NCBI GenBank assembly: GCA_025363535.1
Contig: JANYDP010000442.1
Coordinates: forward strand, 1 to 22,050
From: Verrucomicrobiota bacterium
GTDB lineage: Bacteria; Verrucomicrobiota; Verrucomicrobiia; Limisphaerales; CAIQOK01
Length of the DNA: 22,050 nt
Direction: 5' to 3'
Shown: piece by piece, positions 1-8,700 of the stretch
How positions within the stretch are numbered: position 1 is the stretch's first letter
Layout: each line of letters opens with the position of its first letter
Made by a program: the position numbers and the translations under genes
Notes under the pieces: generated by a model
The model's input: only the letters and a program-made list of their open reading frames with translations
Told to the model about the DNA's origin: nothing
Databases searched by the model: none

Positions 1-1071
1 AATGTGACGGATGGCAATCCGCACATCGCCCTGTATGTGAGGGCCGGGGATAGCATCAGCCTCTATGTGGACGGCGTGTTGGTGGCGACGCAGAGTTCGC
101 TTTGCACTGCGGCCCGTGGAAATTATGCGTTCCAGATCGGCGCGATGACGACCACTTCGTTCTTTTTCAACGGCGACCTGGCCGAAATTCAATTGTACAA
201 CCGGGCGTTAAACTCCTGGGAAATCCTGAGCGCCAATGAAACTTTGGCCGCCACTTATGGCGTCGGCGGCGCGGCGGGCAGCGTGGTGGTCTGGGGCAAC
301 AATGCCAACAGCCAGACGAACGTGCCGAAAAATTTGCCGACCATTTCAACGGTCGCCAGCGGTGGCGCATTTAATCTGGCCTTGACGGCAAATGGTCCCG
401 TGATTGGCTGGGGCTATAACGGCCAAGGTCAAACCAACATCCCCACCGGCTTGACCAATGTCGCGGCGATCGCGGGCGGGACAACCTTCGCACTTGCGAT
501 CGGCGATCAGCCGCCGGTCGCCAGCAACTCGGTGGTTTCAGGTTTTGTGAACCACGATCTCGCACTCACGCTGCCCGCGACGGGTTTCAATGGAACTCCG
601 CTGAACTTCCGGCTCGTGTCGTTGCCCGTGGTCGGCGCGCTTTATCAATCATCCGGCGGCACGCGTGGACTGGCCATCAACACGCCCAATACTTCGGTCA
701 CCGATCCCGGCGGACAAATTATTTTCGTGCCTGTGCCGGGACAAACGGGCAGCCCTTATGCGACCTTCAACTTTGTGTGCGACGACGGGCTTTATAGTTC
801 GGCATCAGCCCAGGTGACGGTTAACATCGGGCTGCCCGCTGTGCCCCAATTCACCAGCGCACTTTGGAATCAGGGCGTCTTTGGCGGCGGTAGTTTCGAT
901 TTGAATTTTGCCGGTACCTCGAATGCAACCTACAGCGTATGGGCGGCGACTAACTTGGTGGATTGGTTAAATCTCGGGCCGGCGATCGAAGGTCTACCGG
1001 GGCAGTATCAATTCATCGACGCGACCGCGACCAACTGGTTCCAACGGTTTTACCGACTGTCCGCTCCGTGA
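1..1071 (+). CDS. Secreted LamG/RCC1-repeat surface protein, C-terminal fragment
   Basis: The reading frame is open at the left edge, so only the last ~356 residues are visible and the true start lies outside. Residues 1-85 look like the end of a LamG/concanavalin A-like fold (SLYVDGVLVAT, then GDLAEIQLYNRAL). Residues ~93-170 contain two RCC1-like repeats (VVVWGNNANSQTNVP and VIGWGYNGQGQTNIP). A cadherin/Ig-like stretch follows to ~275. The last ~75 residues (TYSVWAATNLVDW ... FYRLSAP) form a C-terminal module I associate with large verrucomicrobial exported proteins. The role is probably surface or extracellular carbohydrate or protein binding; no catalytic residues are visible. It ends 35 bp before the convergent dsbD-like gene, and no clear terminator lies between them. 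Confidence 0.85.
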   Translation, partial: NVTDGNPHIALYVRAGDSISLYVDGVLVATQSSLCTAARGNYAFQIGAMTTTSFFFNGDLAEIQLYNRALNSWEILSANETLAATYGVGGAAGSVVVWGNNANSQTNVPKNLPTISTVASGGAFNLALTANGPVIGWGYNGQGQTNIPTGLTNVAAIAGGTTFALAIGDQPPVASNSVVSGFVNHDLALTLPATGFNGTPLNFRLVSLPVVGALYQSSGGTRGLAINTPNTSVTDPGGQIIFVPVPGQTGSPYATFNFVCDDGLYSSASAQVTVNIGLPAVPQFTSALWNQGVFGGGSFDLNFAGTSNATYSVWAATNLVDWLNLGPAIEGLPGQYQFIDATATNWFQRFYRLSAP

Positions 1072-1106
1072 GTGGTTGTCTTGCAGTTTTCAGGAAACCA
1101 ACCCGG

Positions 1107-3221
1107 TTAACGCGCGGCTTGGTCTAGGGCCGCCAAAACATCCTGGCGTGTCGGCACGGTCGGCAAGATGGTCGGCGGCTGGCCGGAAGCCCGGGGATAG
1201 ACCAGCACGAGGGGCACGCTGGCGTCGCTGTGATACTTTTTCAGTTCTGCTGTGAGAGCCGGGGAATAATCCGTATAGTCGGCCAGGAAGGCGAGGCCGT
1301 TGACAGCTTCAAGTTTGCGGCGCACCACATCATTGTCCACGGCGGGTTTCACGAAGGCGTTGCAGGTTGTGCACCATTTGGCGGTGAAATCCACCAGCAC
1401 TACGCGGCCCTCGGCGCGGGCTTTTTCAATCGCCTCCATGCTCCATTTTTGCCAGGCGACGCCGTCGGGATTATTTTGCAACTCTCCAGCGCCTGTGGGC
1501 GCGGGCGAACGCCAGTGCAGTTTCTTTTCCAACGTGAATCCGTAACCCGCAAGCACGAGTGCGCAACAAATCGCCATTGCCAACAAACGACGTTGACCGC
1601 GCTGCACAAACTGCCCCCAAACCCACGCGGCCAAAGCCACCGCGATCAGGAACCAGCCGATCCACAAAATGCCGGCGTCGCCGAAGCGTGGCGCGGTGAA
1701 CCAGAAAATCCAGACGGCCGTGGCCAGCATGGGAAAGCCCATCGCCACTTTGAATTGTTCCATCCACGCACCGGGTTTCGGGAGAAATTTCAACCAACCG
1801 GGCCGCCAGCTCAACACGACGTACGGCGCGGCGAGACCGGCACCGATGGTGATGAAAAAAAGCAGGATGACTGGTGATGTTTGGGTAAACGCGAATCCCA
1901 GCGCAGTGGCCAGCACCGGCGCCGTGCAGGGAGTGGCCAGCACGGTGGCGAGTACGCCGTTGAAAAAGGCTCCGGATGCGCCGTGCCGGGAGGCGAGTTG
2001 TCCGGCGGCGTTCAGGGTGCGGCCACCGAGGTTGATTTCAAAAACCCCAAAGAGATTCAGCGCGATCAACGTCACCAGCACGATGAGGCCGACGGAGAAC
2101 TGCGGGCTTTTGAATTGCATGCCCCAGCTTGCGGAGCCGCCGGTGTGTTGGATGACGATGACCAGTCCGGCCATCACGATGAAGGAAACAAGCACGCCAA
2201 ACCCGTAGATCAGGCCCAGCCTGAACACCTGGCGCGGTTCTTCTTTGCTCTGCTGGACGAAGCCGAGAATTTTCAGCGCGATGACCGGCAGCACGCAGGG
2301 CATGATGTTCAGGATCAGCCCGCCAATGAAGGCGTAGAGCAACATTTTCCAAAGCGGCTGATCGAGGGCGGTCCTTGCGGGCGATGGAGCCGAACTGCTT
2401 TCTGCAATCGGCAACGTCACGTCATAGGCCGAAGTTTCGGCACCGGATTTGTCAATCAGCACGCCGGAAATTTGTTTCGGCCAGTCGCCTTGGAATTTTT
2501 TCACCAGCTTGCGCAATCGGACTTTGCCCGGCTCCGCTGGCAGTCGTCGCACCTCGGCCTGGACTTCAAAATCCTCGCTGGCTGCCGGGAAAAAATCCAC
2601 CGCGCCGACGCTGCCGGTGGATTTCCATTCCAGAATTAAGGCTCGTGAATCATTGGTCACACCCGGTTCCCACTCCGCGCGCGGCGAAAGATCAACTGCG
2701 GAGCCGGGCAGTTTTTTCTGCCACGCTTGAATCGCTGTGGCGTCCGGGGAGGGTTTAGACTCCGCGCCAATGTTGAGCGTGGCACTGATGTTCGCGCTGC
2801 CGGGAACGCATTTTACCTGACACTCCAGCCACCCGACGGATGCCCGCAAGACGAGCGGGCCGGGCTTCAAATCCGCCGCCAACGTCAGCGGCACCAGCAG
2901 CACCACTTCGTTTTCATAGACGTAGGTGGTCAGATCGTCCGGCGGCATTTTTTCCGGAACCGGCCATTGGATTTCCCCAGCGGCGAGGCCGGCCGGCAGC
3001 TCCCATTTGATCGTTGTCGGAATTCCCGAGGCACCGGAATTTTTCCAATACGTGTGCCAGCCGGTGTCCATCTTCAGGCGGACGCCCGTGATGATCGTGC
3101 TGCCGGGCTTGGCGGTTTCGGCGGGGAGCAGCAGTTCGACCTGCGTGTGGGCCGCGCGGGCGGAGGCGGTCGTCAGGCCAACGATGATCGCCGTCCACAG
3201 GATGTTCAACAAGGAACGCAT
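1107..3221 (-). CDS. dsbD: DsbD/ScsB-type protein-disulfide reductase
   Basis: A 704-residue membrane protein that moves reducing power from cytoplasmic thioredoxin across the inner membrane to extracytoplasmic thiol proteins. A signal peptide covers residues 1-23. An N-terminal DsbD-alpha/ScsB-like domain spans ~25-270, with a redox pair C134/C138 in ECQVKC. The central membrane domain (~290-560) has the expected cysteine pair, C309 in NIMPCVLPV and C432 in ATPCTAPV, with about eight hydrophobic segments. The C-terminal thioredoxin-like domain (~585-704) has the active site AKWCTTC (C617/C620). Architecture and length fit the family well. The substrate is inferred: it could reduce apocytochrome c for the ResB/CcsA system encoded at 10948-14111, or act in general disulfide repair. 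It follows dtd on the same strand after an 82-bp gap. Confidence 0.93.
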   Translation of the reverse strand: MRSLLNILWTAIIVGLTTASARAAHTQVELLLPAETAKPGSTIITGVRLKMDTGWHTYWKNSGASGIPTTIKWELPAGLAAGEIQWPVPEKMPPDDLTTYVYENEVVLLVPLTLAADLKPGPLVLRASVGWLECQVKCVPGSANISATLNIGAESKPSPDATAIQAWQKKLPGSAVDLSPRAEWEPGVTNDSRALILEWKSTGSVGAVDFFPAASEDFEVQAEVRRLPAEPGKVRLRKLVKKFQGDWPKQISGVLIDKSGAETSAYDVTLPIAESSSAPSPARTALDQPLWKMLLYAFIGGLILNIMPCVLPVIALKILGFVQQSKEEPRQVFRLGLIYGFGVLVSFIVMAGLVIVIQHTGGSASWGMQFKSPQFSVGLIVLVTLIALNLFGVFEINLGGRTLNAAGQLASRHGASGAFFNGVLATVLATPCTAPVLATALGFAFTQTSPVILLFFITIGAGLAAPYVVLSWRPGWLKFLPKPGAWMEQFKVAMGFPMLATAVWIFWFTAPRFGDAGILWIGWFLIAVALAAWVWGQFVQRGQRRLLAMAICCALVLAGYGFTLEKKLHWRSPAPTGAGELQNNPDGVAWQKWSMEAIEKARAEGRVVLVDFTAKWCTTCNAFVKPAVDNDVVRRKLEAVNGLAFLADYTDYSPALTAELKKYHSDASVPLVLVYPRASGQPPTILPTVPTRQDVLAALDQAAR

Positions 3222-3303
3222 AGGGATATAGATGCACGAACGCAGCGAAAATTAGAATTTAATTCGCACTCGTTTGAAATTGGTCGTGGGGGAACGTCGA
3301 TCC

Positions 3304-3756
3304 TTACGCGCGCGTCTTGGAATCCATGATGATCGTGACTGGCCCGTCGTTGACGAGAGCGATCTGCATGTTGGCACCGAACTCCCCGGTCTGAATTGGC
3401 CGTCCAAAATCCGCCGTCATCCGTGCGCTGAATTGTTCGTAAAGTGGAATGGCGATCTCCGGACGGGCCGAGCGGATGTAGGAGGGACGATTTCCTTTTT
3501 TGGTGCTCGCGAACAAGGTGAATTGGCTGATGAGCAGAATTTCCCCGTTCGCTTCCTGGACGGAACAGTTCATCACGCCGCTGTCATCGGGGAAGATCCG
3601 CAGGCGGGTGATTTTTCCGCTCAACCATTCGATGTCCTCGGCCGTGTCAGCTTCCTCGACCGCGAGCAGGAGGAGCAGACCTGTTTGAATCGCGGCTTTG
3701 ACAACGCCGTTGATAGTGACCGAGGCGGCGGTGACCCGTTGGACTACAGCGCGCAA
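3304..3756 (-). CDS. dtd: D-aminoacyl-tRNA deacylase
   Basis: A 150-residue protein, the usual length for the DTD family, which hydrolyses D-amino acids (and misacylated glycine) from tRNA in the cytoplasm. The N-terminus MRAVVQRV, the catalytic-site motif SQFTLFAS and the C-terminal motif NDGPVTI match family signatures. The start consistent with the conserved N-terminus is a TTG at 3756; no in-frame ATG gives the same end. Only three bases separate it from the stop of the small membrane-protein gene upstream (3760-3927), and no strong Shine-Dalgarno is visible. Translational coupling could explain use of the weak start codon. Function is confident; the start is well supported by conservation. 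Confidence 0.95.
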   Translation of the reverse strand: MRAVVQRVTAASVTINGVVKAAIQTGLLLLLAVEEADTAEDIEWLSGKITRLRIFPDDSGVMNCSVQEANGEILLISQFTLFASTKKGNRPSYIRSARPEIAIPLYEQFSARMTADFGRPIQTGEFGANMQIALVNDGPVTIIMDSKTRA

Positions 3757-3759
3757 AGC

Positions 3760-3927
3760 TCAGTGCGAACTGCTGGGCGGCAGGCAGCCGAGTTTGGAGA
3801 AGGCCAGCACGTAGGCCACGATGCCACCGCCGAGCAGCCAGTACTGGCCGTGAACCGCCTGCAAAATGCCCCAACCCAAAACGAACGCGATGAACAAATA
3901 AGCCAGGATGACAGCAAAAAATTTCAT
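3760..3927 (-). CDS. Small membrane protein upstream of dtd (55 residues)
   Basis: This ATG-initiated 55-codon frame begins MKFFAVILAYLFIAFVLGWG and ends GCLPPSSSH. The first ~20 residues form one hydrophobic helix, and a second hydrophobic stretch follows (WLLGGGIVAYVLAF, ~30-43), so two membrane passes are likely. Its stop lies three bases before the TTG of dtd on the same strand, which implies co-transcription and possible coupling. I do not recognise the family and assign no function. The tight spacing, good hydrophobic pattern and lack of a better gene in this gap argue that it is real. The overlapping longer frames on either strand have no protein-like features. Confidence 0.65.
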   Translation of the reverse strand: MKFFAVILAYLFIAFVLGWGILQAVHGQYWLLGGGIVAYVLAFSKLGCLPPSSSH

Positions 3928-3991
3928 GGGCGAAAGCATACCGGGCGGCCACTGATGTTCAAGTCTGCTGTTTGGGCGGCGACTGCGGTGT

Positions 3992-5557
3992 TCAAACGAG
4001 ATGCCGCGCCTGGCGTTTGGGCAGGCTGGATTTGGTGCTGCGGTCGCGGCGCAGTTCGCCGGCGGGCAAAAAATCTTTCATGAAACCCGGTTTGTCGAAG
4101 CGCCCGCCGCGCTGGTAATCGCGCCAGAGCGTTTCGGCGACGAGTTTGGGTTCCTGTTTGCATTCCTGAGTCAGAAATTCAAAGAGCAGTTCCATCAGGC
4201 GCATCAGGGCGATGCTGTCAGTGCGTTTCACGCGCGCGTGCAGCCAGTTGCTCCAATGCAGGAAGCTGTGGAAAGGAGAGGTGCCGTCGCCCCAGATCAG
4301 CGGGGCGGTGGCGAGAAAGTTCCCGCTGTTGCCGACCAGATCCCAGTAGCGCGCGAACCGACGGAGCCGCTGCATCGTGGCGAAGTCGAGCAGTTTGTTC
4401 TGCAAAATTTCATACGGCGGCTGCGCGTTGTAGATCATCTGCCACTCGGCATCGTGCCGCACAATCGGTGTGCCGCGCAGGCGTTTGAGAATGCCCACCT
4501 GAATTTCCTGCGGGCCGAGCGCGATGAGGCGGTCAAAGCCGGCGGCAAAACTTTCGAGCGTTTCGCCCGGCAGTCCGACAATTAAATCTGCATGAATGTG
4601 AACGCCGGTCTGGCCGCGCAGGAAATAGAAGTTGTCCGCCAGTTTGTCATAATTTTGCCGGCGGCTGATGAGTCCGCCGACGGTTTCGTTGAAGGTCTGG
4701 ATGCCCACTTCAAATTGCAGCGCGCCCGGCGGAAATTTGGCAATGGCTTCGCGCAAGGCTTCGGGCAGCCGGTCGGGAATCATTTCAAAGTGGAAGAAAT
4801 GCCCGGGCTGGTAGCGCGCCAGGAAAAAATCCAGGATCGCCTTGCTGATGCCAACGTTCAAGTTGAAGGTGCGGTCCACGAACTTGAACTGCTTCACGCC
4901 GCGGTCGATCAGCCGTTGCATCTGTTCGAGCAAGACGGGCAGGGGGACTTGGCGCACGGGAATGTCGAGGGAGGACAGGCAGAACTCGCAGGTGAAGGGA
5001 CAGCCGCGCGAGGCCTCGATGTAGATAATCCGATGCGCGATGTCGTCATTCGTGTAGAGATCATACGGCAGCGCGATGCGTGAGAAGTCGGGCAGTTCGG
5101 CGGGGATGATTTTGGGCAAAGCGGTGGGGACAAGGCGGTGCTCGTTCTGGCCGACCGGTAGGTCGGCCCTACCCAAGAGCACCCCGCACACCTCCGCAAA
5201 TTTCAAATCCGCTTCGCCGGTGATGACGTGGTCGGCGAGCTGGACGACGGGCTGGTTTTCGATTTCGTAGCTCACCTCGGGGCCACCGAGGATGATTTTG
5301 ATTTCCGGGCGGATGCGGCGGATAGCCGCGATGACTTCCGTGGTGGGCGCGACGTTCCAGATATAGACGCCGAAGCCGAGGATTTTTGGGTCTTTGGCCA
5401 GCAGCACTTCGACGATGTCGAGCGGACGCTGGTTGATGTCAAATTCGGCGAGGCAGGCGCGGGACTGAAGCGGGCCGAGGTTCGCGAAGAGATAACGCAG
5501 GCCGAAGGCGGCGTGAATATATTTCGCGTTGAGGGTGGTGAGGACAATTTCCGGCAT
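3992..5557 (-). CDS. B12-binding-domain radical SAM protein
   Basis: A 521-residue cytoplasmic enzyme. Residues ~1-125 form a cobalamin-binding-like Rossmann domain ([27 protein letters not shown]). The radical SAM core begins near 175, with the [4Fe-4S]-ligating CxxxCxxC motif in [11 protein letters not shown] (C186, C190, C193). The C-terminal part (~380-495) resembles the DUF4080 region of this subfamily. Members with this layout are mostly uncharacterised; some B12 radical SAM enzymes are methyltransferases, but the substrate cannot be read here. Between the two domains, residues ~129-138 ([10 protein letters not shown]) are encoded by a small palindromic element at 5150-5173 and look like an in-frame insertion. 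An AGG sits about 8 bases before the ATG at 5557. Confidence 0.9.
   Translation of the reverse strand: MPEIVLTTLNAKYIHAAFGLRYLFANLGPLQSRACLAEFDINQRPLDIVEVLLAKDPKILGFGVYIWNVAPTTEVIAAIRRIRPEIKIILGGPEVSYEIENQPVVQLADHVITGEADLKFAEVCGVLLGRADLPVGQNEHRLVPTALPKIIPAELPDFSRIALPYDLYTNDDIAHRIIYIEASRGCPFTCEFCLSSLDIPVRQVPLPVLLEQMQRLIDRGVKQFKFVDRTFNLNVGISKAILDFFLARYQPGHFFHFEMIPDRLPEALREAIAKFPPGALQFEVGIQTFNETVGGLISRRQNYDKLADNFYFLRGQTGVHIHADLIVGLPGETLESFAAGFDRLIALGPQEIQVGILKRLRGTPIVRHDAEWQMIYNAQPPYEILQNKLLDFATMQRLRRFARYWDLVGNSGNFLATAPLIWGDGTSPFHSFLHWSNWLHARVKRTDSIALMRLMELLFEFLTQECKQEPKLVAETLWRDYQRGGRFDKPGFMKDFLPAGELRRDRSTKSSLPKRQARHLV
5150..5173. repeat. Small palindromic element inside the radical SAM gene
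   Basis: GCCGACC at 5150-5156 and GGTCGGC at 5161-5167 form a perfect 7-bp stem around GGTA, followed by CCTACC. Read on the coding strand, the element opens GGTAGGGCCGACC. The style (GGTAGGGC start, GC-rich palindrome) resembles intergenic palindromes of these genomes, but here it lies in frame in the linker between two domains. Confidence 0.55.
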
Positions 5558-5614
5558 CGCGCCTGAGATTAGCAGCGCGGGCGGCGGGCCGCAATGAGCG
5601 AGCGGCGGTCGCGA

Positions 5615-5842
5615 TCAGTGCTGGAGAAAGCGAAACGTCAGGGCCAACATGCCGGCTCCGAGCAGGCACCAGAAGAGGCCGCGATACATGCGGGCCTCGT
5701 CGTTGGTCTTGCCCAGCACGGAAAGCAGATAGGTGCGGGTCTCGTCGGCGCTTTGTTTGGTGCCGCTGAGCTGTTCCTGAAGTTGGTTGAATTGTTTTTG
5801 TTCGTCGGAGGTCATGGCGGCCTTTCGCTGTGGCCTGGTCAT
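5615..5842 (-). CDS. Small protein with a helical N-terminus and C-terminal membrane anchor
   Basis: A 75-residue frame, or 66 residues if translation starts at the internal ATG at 5815, which has GAAAGG a suitable distance upstream. The N-terminal ~45 residues are polar and helix-forming (EQKQFNQLQEQLSG), probably a coiled coil. A single membrane helix near the C-terminus (LFWCLLGAGMLALTF) precedes a short tail ending FLQH. The longer start overlaps the stop of the tiny upstream frame in an ATGA arrangement. I do not recognise the family. It could be a small membrane-associated accessory protein; no function is assigned. It lies 57 bp upstream of the radical SAM gene on the same strand. Confidence 0.6.
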   Translation of the reverse strand: MTRPQRKAAMTSDEQKQFNQLQEQLSGTKQSADETRTYLLSVLGKTNDEARMYRGLFWCLLGAGMLALTFRFLQH

Positions 5843-5949
5843 TTGGCCAGGAGGAGTCGGATGAGTCCGCCGATTTCCAGAAACAGGACAGTCATCAAAA
5901 CCATGTCCAAATAACGGAACGGGCTGGCGCGTTGTTGATTCAGCGGCAC
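5839..5949 (-). CDS. Candidate 36-residue hydrophobic peptide
   Basis: A GTG-initiated frame (a second GTG is one codon upstream) encodes a peptide with polar N-terminus VPLNQQRASPFRYLD, then the hydrophobic run MVLMTVLFLEIGGLIRLLLA and a terminal lysine. Its TGA overlaps the ATG at 5842 of the next gene (ATGA). A single-pass membrane peptide is plausible. The overlap and hydrophobicity are the only support; no clear Shine-Dalgarno is seen. Confidence 0.35.
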   Translation of the reverse strand: MPLNQQRASPFRYLDMVLMTVLFLEIGGLIRLLLAK

Positions 5950-5952
5950 CAC

Positions 5953-6311
5953 GTTTGACAGGTAAAATTCTGTTTCGTGTTTTTTATTTCCGGCAACGGA
6001 TCTCATGCTTCATTTACCAAGCAAAGACCGGGCCGAGTTTTTGGGAGCTGCAGCGAGGGCGGAAAAGTAAGGGCGGGTGGCTGAAACTTATTAAAATTGT
6101 CAGGAAAAAAAGAATCCTGGTTTGGCCGGTTGGCGGCGGGCGGGAAATTCCAATCCAACTGCCTGTCCCATCTTGGTGATGAGTCAGGGATCGGGCGGTA
6201 CAGCGAAACGCAATTCCAGGCTGCAACGACCAGGAAATTTTTCAAATCCGCCGAGCCGCAACGGCACCTGTGCCCGGCCCGGTTTCGGCCCGGGCGCCAC
6301 GATGGCGTATT
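5953..6311. other. Gene-free region upstream of the small-protein pair
   Basis: No convincing gene is seen on either strand. The several short frames here overlap one another and lack protein-like composition. The region should contain the promoter of the minus-strand block that ends at 5949 and the 3' end of the MIP channel transcript. A GC-rich hairpin lies at 6272-6295. Confidence 0.6.
6272..6295 (-). terminator. GC-rich hairpin just downstream of the MIP channel gene
   Basis: GCCCGG and CCGGGC form the outer stem, with inner CCG/CGG around GTTT and one C-C mismatch. It lies 17 bp past the MIP channel stop. There is no T run on the minus-strand side, so it is not a standard intrinsic terminator. 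It may be an RNA-stabilising or REP-like structure. Confidence 0.3.
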
Positions 6312-6941
6312 CTATTTATCGTCAGGATTCAGGAAGCAAAACGTGCCCGCCGCCAGCGCTCCGCCGGCCAGGTTGCCAACCAGATAAATCCACAGGTCGC
6401 CGGTCTTGGCGAGATGCATCGTGATCAAGCTCAGGGCCACGGCGGGATTGAATGCGCCTTTGGAAATGCCGCCAAGTGCGTAGGCCATGGCCGTGACGGT
6501 GAAGCCGATGACGAGACCGTAGTTGGAATTGCCCGCCGTTTTTTTGGACGTGGCCACATTCAGAATCACGAAGGCAAGGACGAAGGTGCCGATGAATTCC
6601 GCCAGCAGGGCCGGGCCGACCTTCAACGCGTCGGGCGCGGGCAGTTCGGGATTGCCCTTGAAATACAGCACGGTCAGTGACGCAACAACTGCAGCGGCGA
6701 TTTGCGCCACAAGATAGCCCGGAACATCAGAGATCTTGCAGCGGCCACGCAAGGTGACGGCCAAGGTGACGGCGGGGTTGTAATGCGCGCCAGAAATGTG
6801 CCCGCCCGCATAAATCACCACCATCAACGCCGCGCCAATGGCGAGGGGCGCAAAACCGCCGGCGTCGGGTTTGATGACACACAGGCCGATGGTCAACACA
6901 AGGACGAAGGTGCCGATGAACTCAACAATATATTTTTTCAT
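6312..6941 (-). CDS. MIP-family channel (aquaporin/glycerol facilitator-like)
   Basis: A 209-residue polytopic inner-membrane channel for water or small neutral solutes. Two internally homologous halves are visible. Each carries the pore motif: GHISGAHYNPAVTLAV (N55-P56-A57) and GGISKGAFNPAVALSL (N165-P166-A167). Six hydrophobic segments plus two half-helices fit the family, and the length is slightly short of AqpZ (about 230). In classical aquaporins the second NPA is followed by the selectivity-filter arginine (NPAR); here it is valine (V168). That predicts a wider or differently selective pore, so I do not assign aqpZ. It is transcribed on the minus strand, and the intrinsic terminator of the upstream gene at 6991-7028 separates it from gnd. 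Confidence 0.88.
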   Translation of the reverse strand: MKKYIVEFIGTFVLVLTIGLCVIKPDAGGFAPLAIGAALMVVIYAGGHISGAHYNPAVTLAVTLRGRCKISDVPGYLVAQIAAAVVASLTVLYFKGNPELPAPDALKVGPALLAEFIGTFVLAFVILNVATSKKTAGNSNYGLVIGFTVTAMAYALGGISKGAFNPAVALSLITMHLAKTGDLWIYLVGNLAGGALAAGTFCFLNPDDK

Positions 6942-6990
6942 GGTTTGATTTTGATCGAATGGTTTTCAGTTGTAAAAATTAACCGCCGGT

Positions 6991-7028
6991 ATTGAAAGAG
7001 GAAAAGGGCGCGGAATAAATCCGCGCCC
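6991..7028 (-). terminator. Intrinsic terminator of gnd
   Basis: GGGCGCGGA (7006-7014) and TCCGCGCCC (7020-7028) form a perfect 9-bp stem with loop ATAAA. On the minus strand it is followed by a T-rich tract (TTTTCCTCTTTC, 6994-7005). It lies 27 bp past the gnd stop. Confidence 0.85.
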
Positions 7029-7055
7029 AGATTTGTTTATGGCAACTACGTCCGC

Positions 7056-8528
7056 TCAGACGTTGTAAGTGCTGGACGATGTTGTCCCGCCCTTGCCGGT
7101 CCAGTTGGTGTGGAAGAACTGGCCGCGCGGTTGGTCCACGCGTTCGTAGGTGTGCGCGCCGAAGTAATCCCGCTGCGCCTGGAGCAGGTTCGCCGGCAAC
7201 ACGGCGCTGCGATACTGGTCATAGAACGCCAGGGCAGTGCTGAAAGCGGGAACCGGTATGCCCTTCTTCGCGGCGGTGGCCACGACGTTGCGCCAGCCTT
7301 TCTGGGCCTTCTTGATTTCGCCCCGGAAATAATCGTCGAGCATCAGGTTCATCAGCTTGGGATTGGTGTCATAGGCTTCCTTGATCTTGCCGAGGAAGCG
7401 CGAGCGGATGATGCAGCCGCCACGCCACATCAACGCGATGCCGCCGTAGTTTAGCGTCCACTTGTATTCCTTGGCCGCCGCGCGCATGAGCATGTAACCC
7501 TGCGCGTAGCTGACGATCTTGGAGGCGTAGAGCGCGTTCTTGATGTCTTCGATAAATGCTTTTTTCTTGACGGCGTTCGCGGCGATGCTCGTGAGATTTG
7601 GGCGCGGGCCTTTCAACTTGCGCGCGGCTTTGACGCGTTCGTCCTTCAACGCGGAGACGCAGCGGGAATAAACCGCTTCCGCCATGAGCGTGATCGGAAT
7701 GCCGAGGTCTTGGGAATTGATGACCGTCCACTTGCCCGTGCCTTTCTGCCCGGCGGTGTCGAGAATTTTGTCCACCAGCGGTTGTCCGTCCTCGTCCTTC
7801 TTGGCGAGAATGTCGCGGGAAATTTCAATCAGATAGCTGTCCAGATCGCCGGTGTTCCATTCCTTCAAAACTTCGTGCATCTCGTCGGCGCTCAGGCCGA
7901 GGCCGTTCTTCATGATGTTGTAAGCTTCGCAGATCAACTGCATGTCGCCGTACTCGATGCCGTTGTGCACCATCTTCACGTAATGGCCCGCGCCCATTTC
8001 GCCAACCCAGTCGCAGCAGGGTACATTGCCTTCGACCTTGGCGGAGATGGCTTGAAAAATCCCCTTCACATGCGGCCACGCAGCCGGCGAACCGCCGGGC
8101 ATGATGCTGGGGCCGCGACGGGCACCTTCTTCACCGCCGCTGACGCCGGTGCCGATGTAGAGCAGGCCTTTGCTCTCGACGTATTTCTGGCGACGGTTGG
8201 TGTCGTCGAACAGCGAGTTGCCGCCGTCAATGATGATGTCGCCGGGCGATAGGTGCGGAAGGAGTTGCTCGATGAATTCGTCCACCGGCTTGCCGGCTTT
8301 GACGAGCATCATCACGCGGCGCGGCGACTTGAGCTTGGAAACCATTTCCTCGATGGAATGTGCGCCGAGGACTTTCGTGCCCTTGGCTTCATTGGCGAGG
8401 AAGTGGTCCACCTTTTCCGTGGTGCGGTTGTAGGCGACGACGGTGAAGCCGTGGTCGTTCATGTTCAAAATCAAATTCTGGCCCATCACGGCCAGCCCGA
8501 TCAATGCAATGTCAGCTTTAGGTTCCAT
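7056..8528 (-). CDS. gnd: 6-phosphogluconate dehydrogenase, decarboxylating
   Basis: A 490-residue cytoplasmic enzyme of the oxidative pentose phosphate pathway. It converts 6-phosphogluconate to ribulose 5-phosphate and CO2, producing NADPH. The N-terminal Rossmann motif GLAVMGQNL (11-19) and NRTTEK (34-39) bind the cofactor. GVSGGEEGARRGPS (128-141) and the active-site segment KMVHNGIEYGDMQ (K185, H188, N189, E192) are intact. The all-alpha C-terminal domain ends with the substrate-binding region DYFGAHTYERVDQPRG and a short tail. Length suits the long, E. coli-like class. The ATG at 8528 gives the conserved N-terminus. It is a monocistronic unit between its terminator and the divergent DUF1080 gene. 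Confidence 0.97.
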   Translation of the reverse strand: MEPKADIALIGLAVMGQNLILNMNDHGFTVVAYNRTTEKVDHFLANEAKGTKVLGAHSIEEMVSKLKSPRRVMMLVKAGKPVDEFIEQLLPHLSPGDIIIDGGNSLFDDTNRRQKYVESKGLLYIGTGVSGGEEGARRGPSIMPGGSPAAWPHVKGIFQAISAKVEGNVPCCDWVGEMGAGHYVKMVHNGIEYGDMQLICEAYNIMKNGLGLSADEMHEVLKEWNTGDLDSYLIEISRDILAKKDEDGQPLVDKILDTAGQKGTGKWTVINSQDLGIPITLMAEAVYSRCVSALKDERVKAARKLKGPRPNLTSIAANAVKKKAFIEDIKNALYASKIVSYAQGYMLMRAAAKEYKWTLNYGGIALMWRGGCIIRSRFLGKIKEAYDTNPKLMNLMLDDYFRGEIKKAQKGWRNVVATAAKKGIPVPAFSTALAFYDQYRSAVLPANLLQAQRDYFGAHTYERVDQPRGQFFHTNWTGKGGTTSSSTYNV

Positions 8529-8700
8529 TTATTTTCTTTCGGTAATCAGGCATTTGCCCGATGTGCGCCGTCACGATACAAAACCTCACCGTTGCGGCGA
8601 GAACAATTTGTGGAGGGAAAATGCAAATGATCACTGCGAATGTGCCACTAGATTTGTGAGAACCAGACAGGCGTCAAATAACCCCGGAGGCTTGATCATG

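Noticed and set aside
3274..4083. 269-codon plus-strand frame over dtd
   Set aside because: It is antisense to dtd, the small membrane gene and the end of the radical SAM gene, with no recognisable domain.
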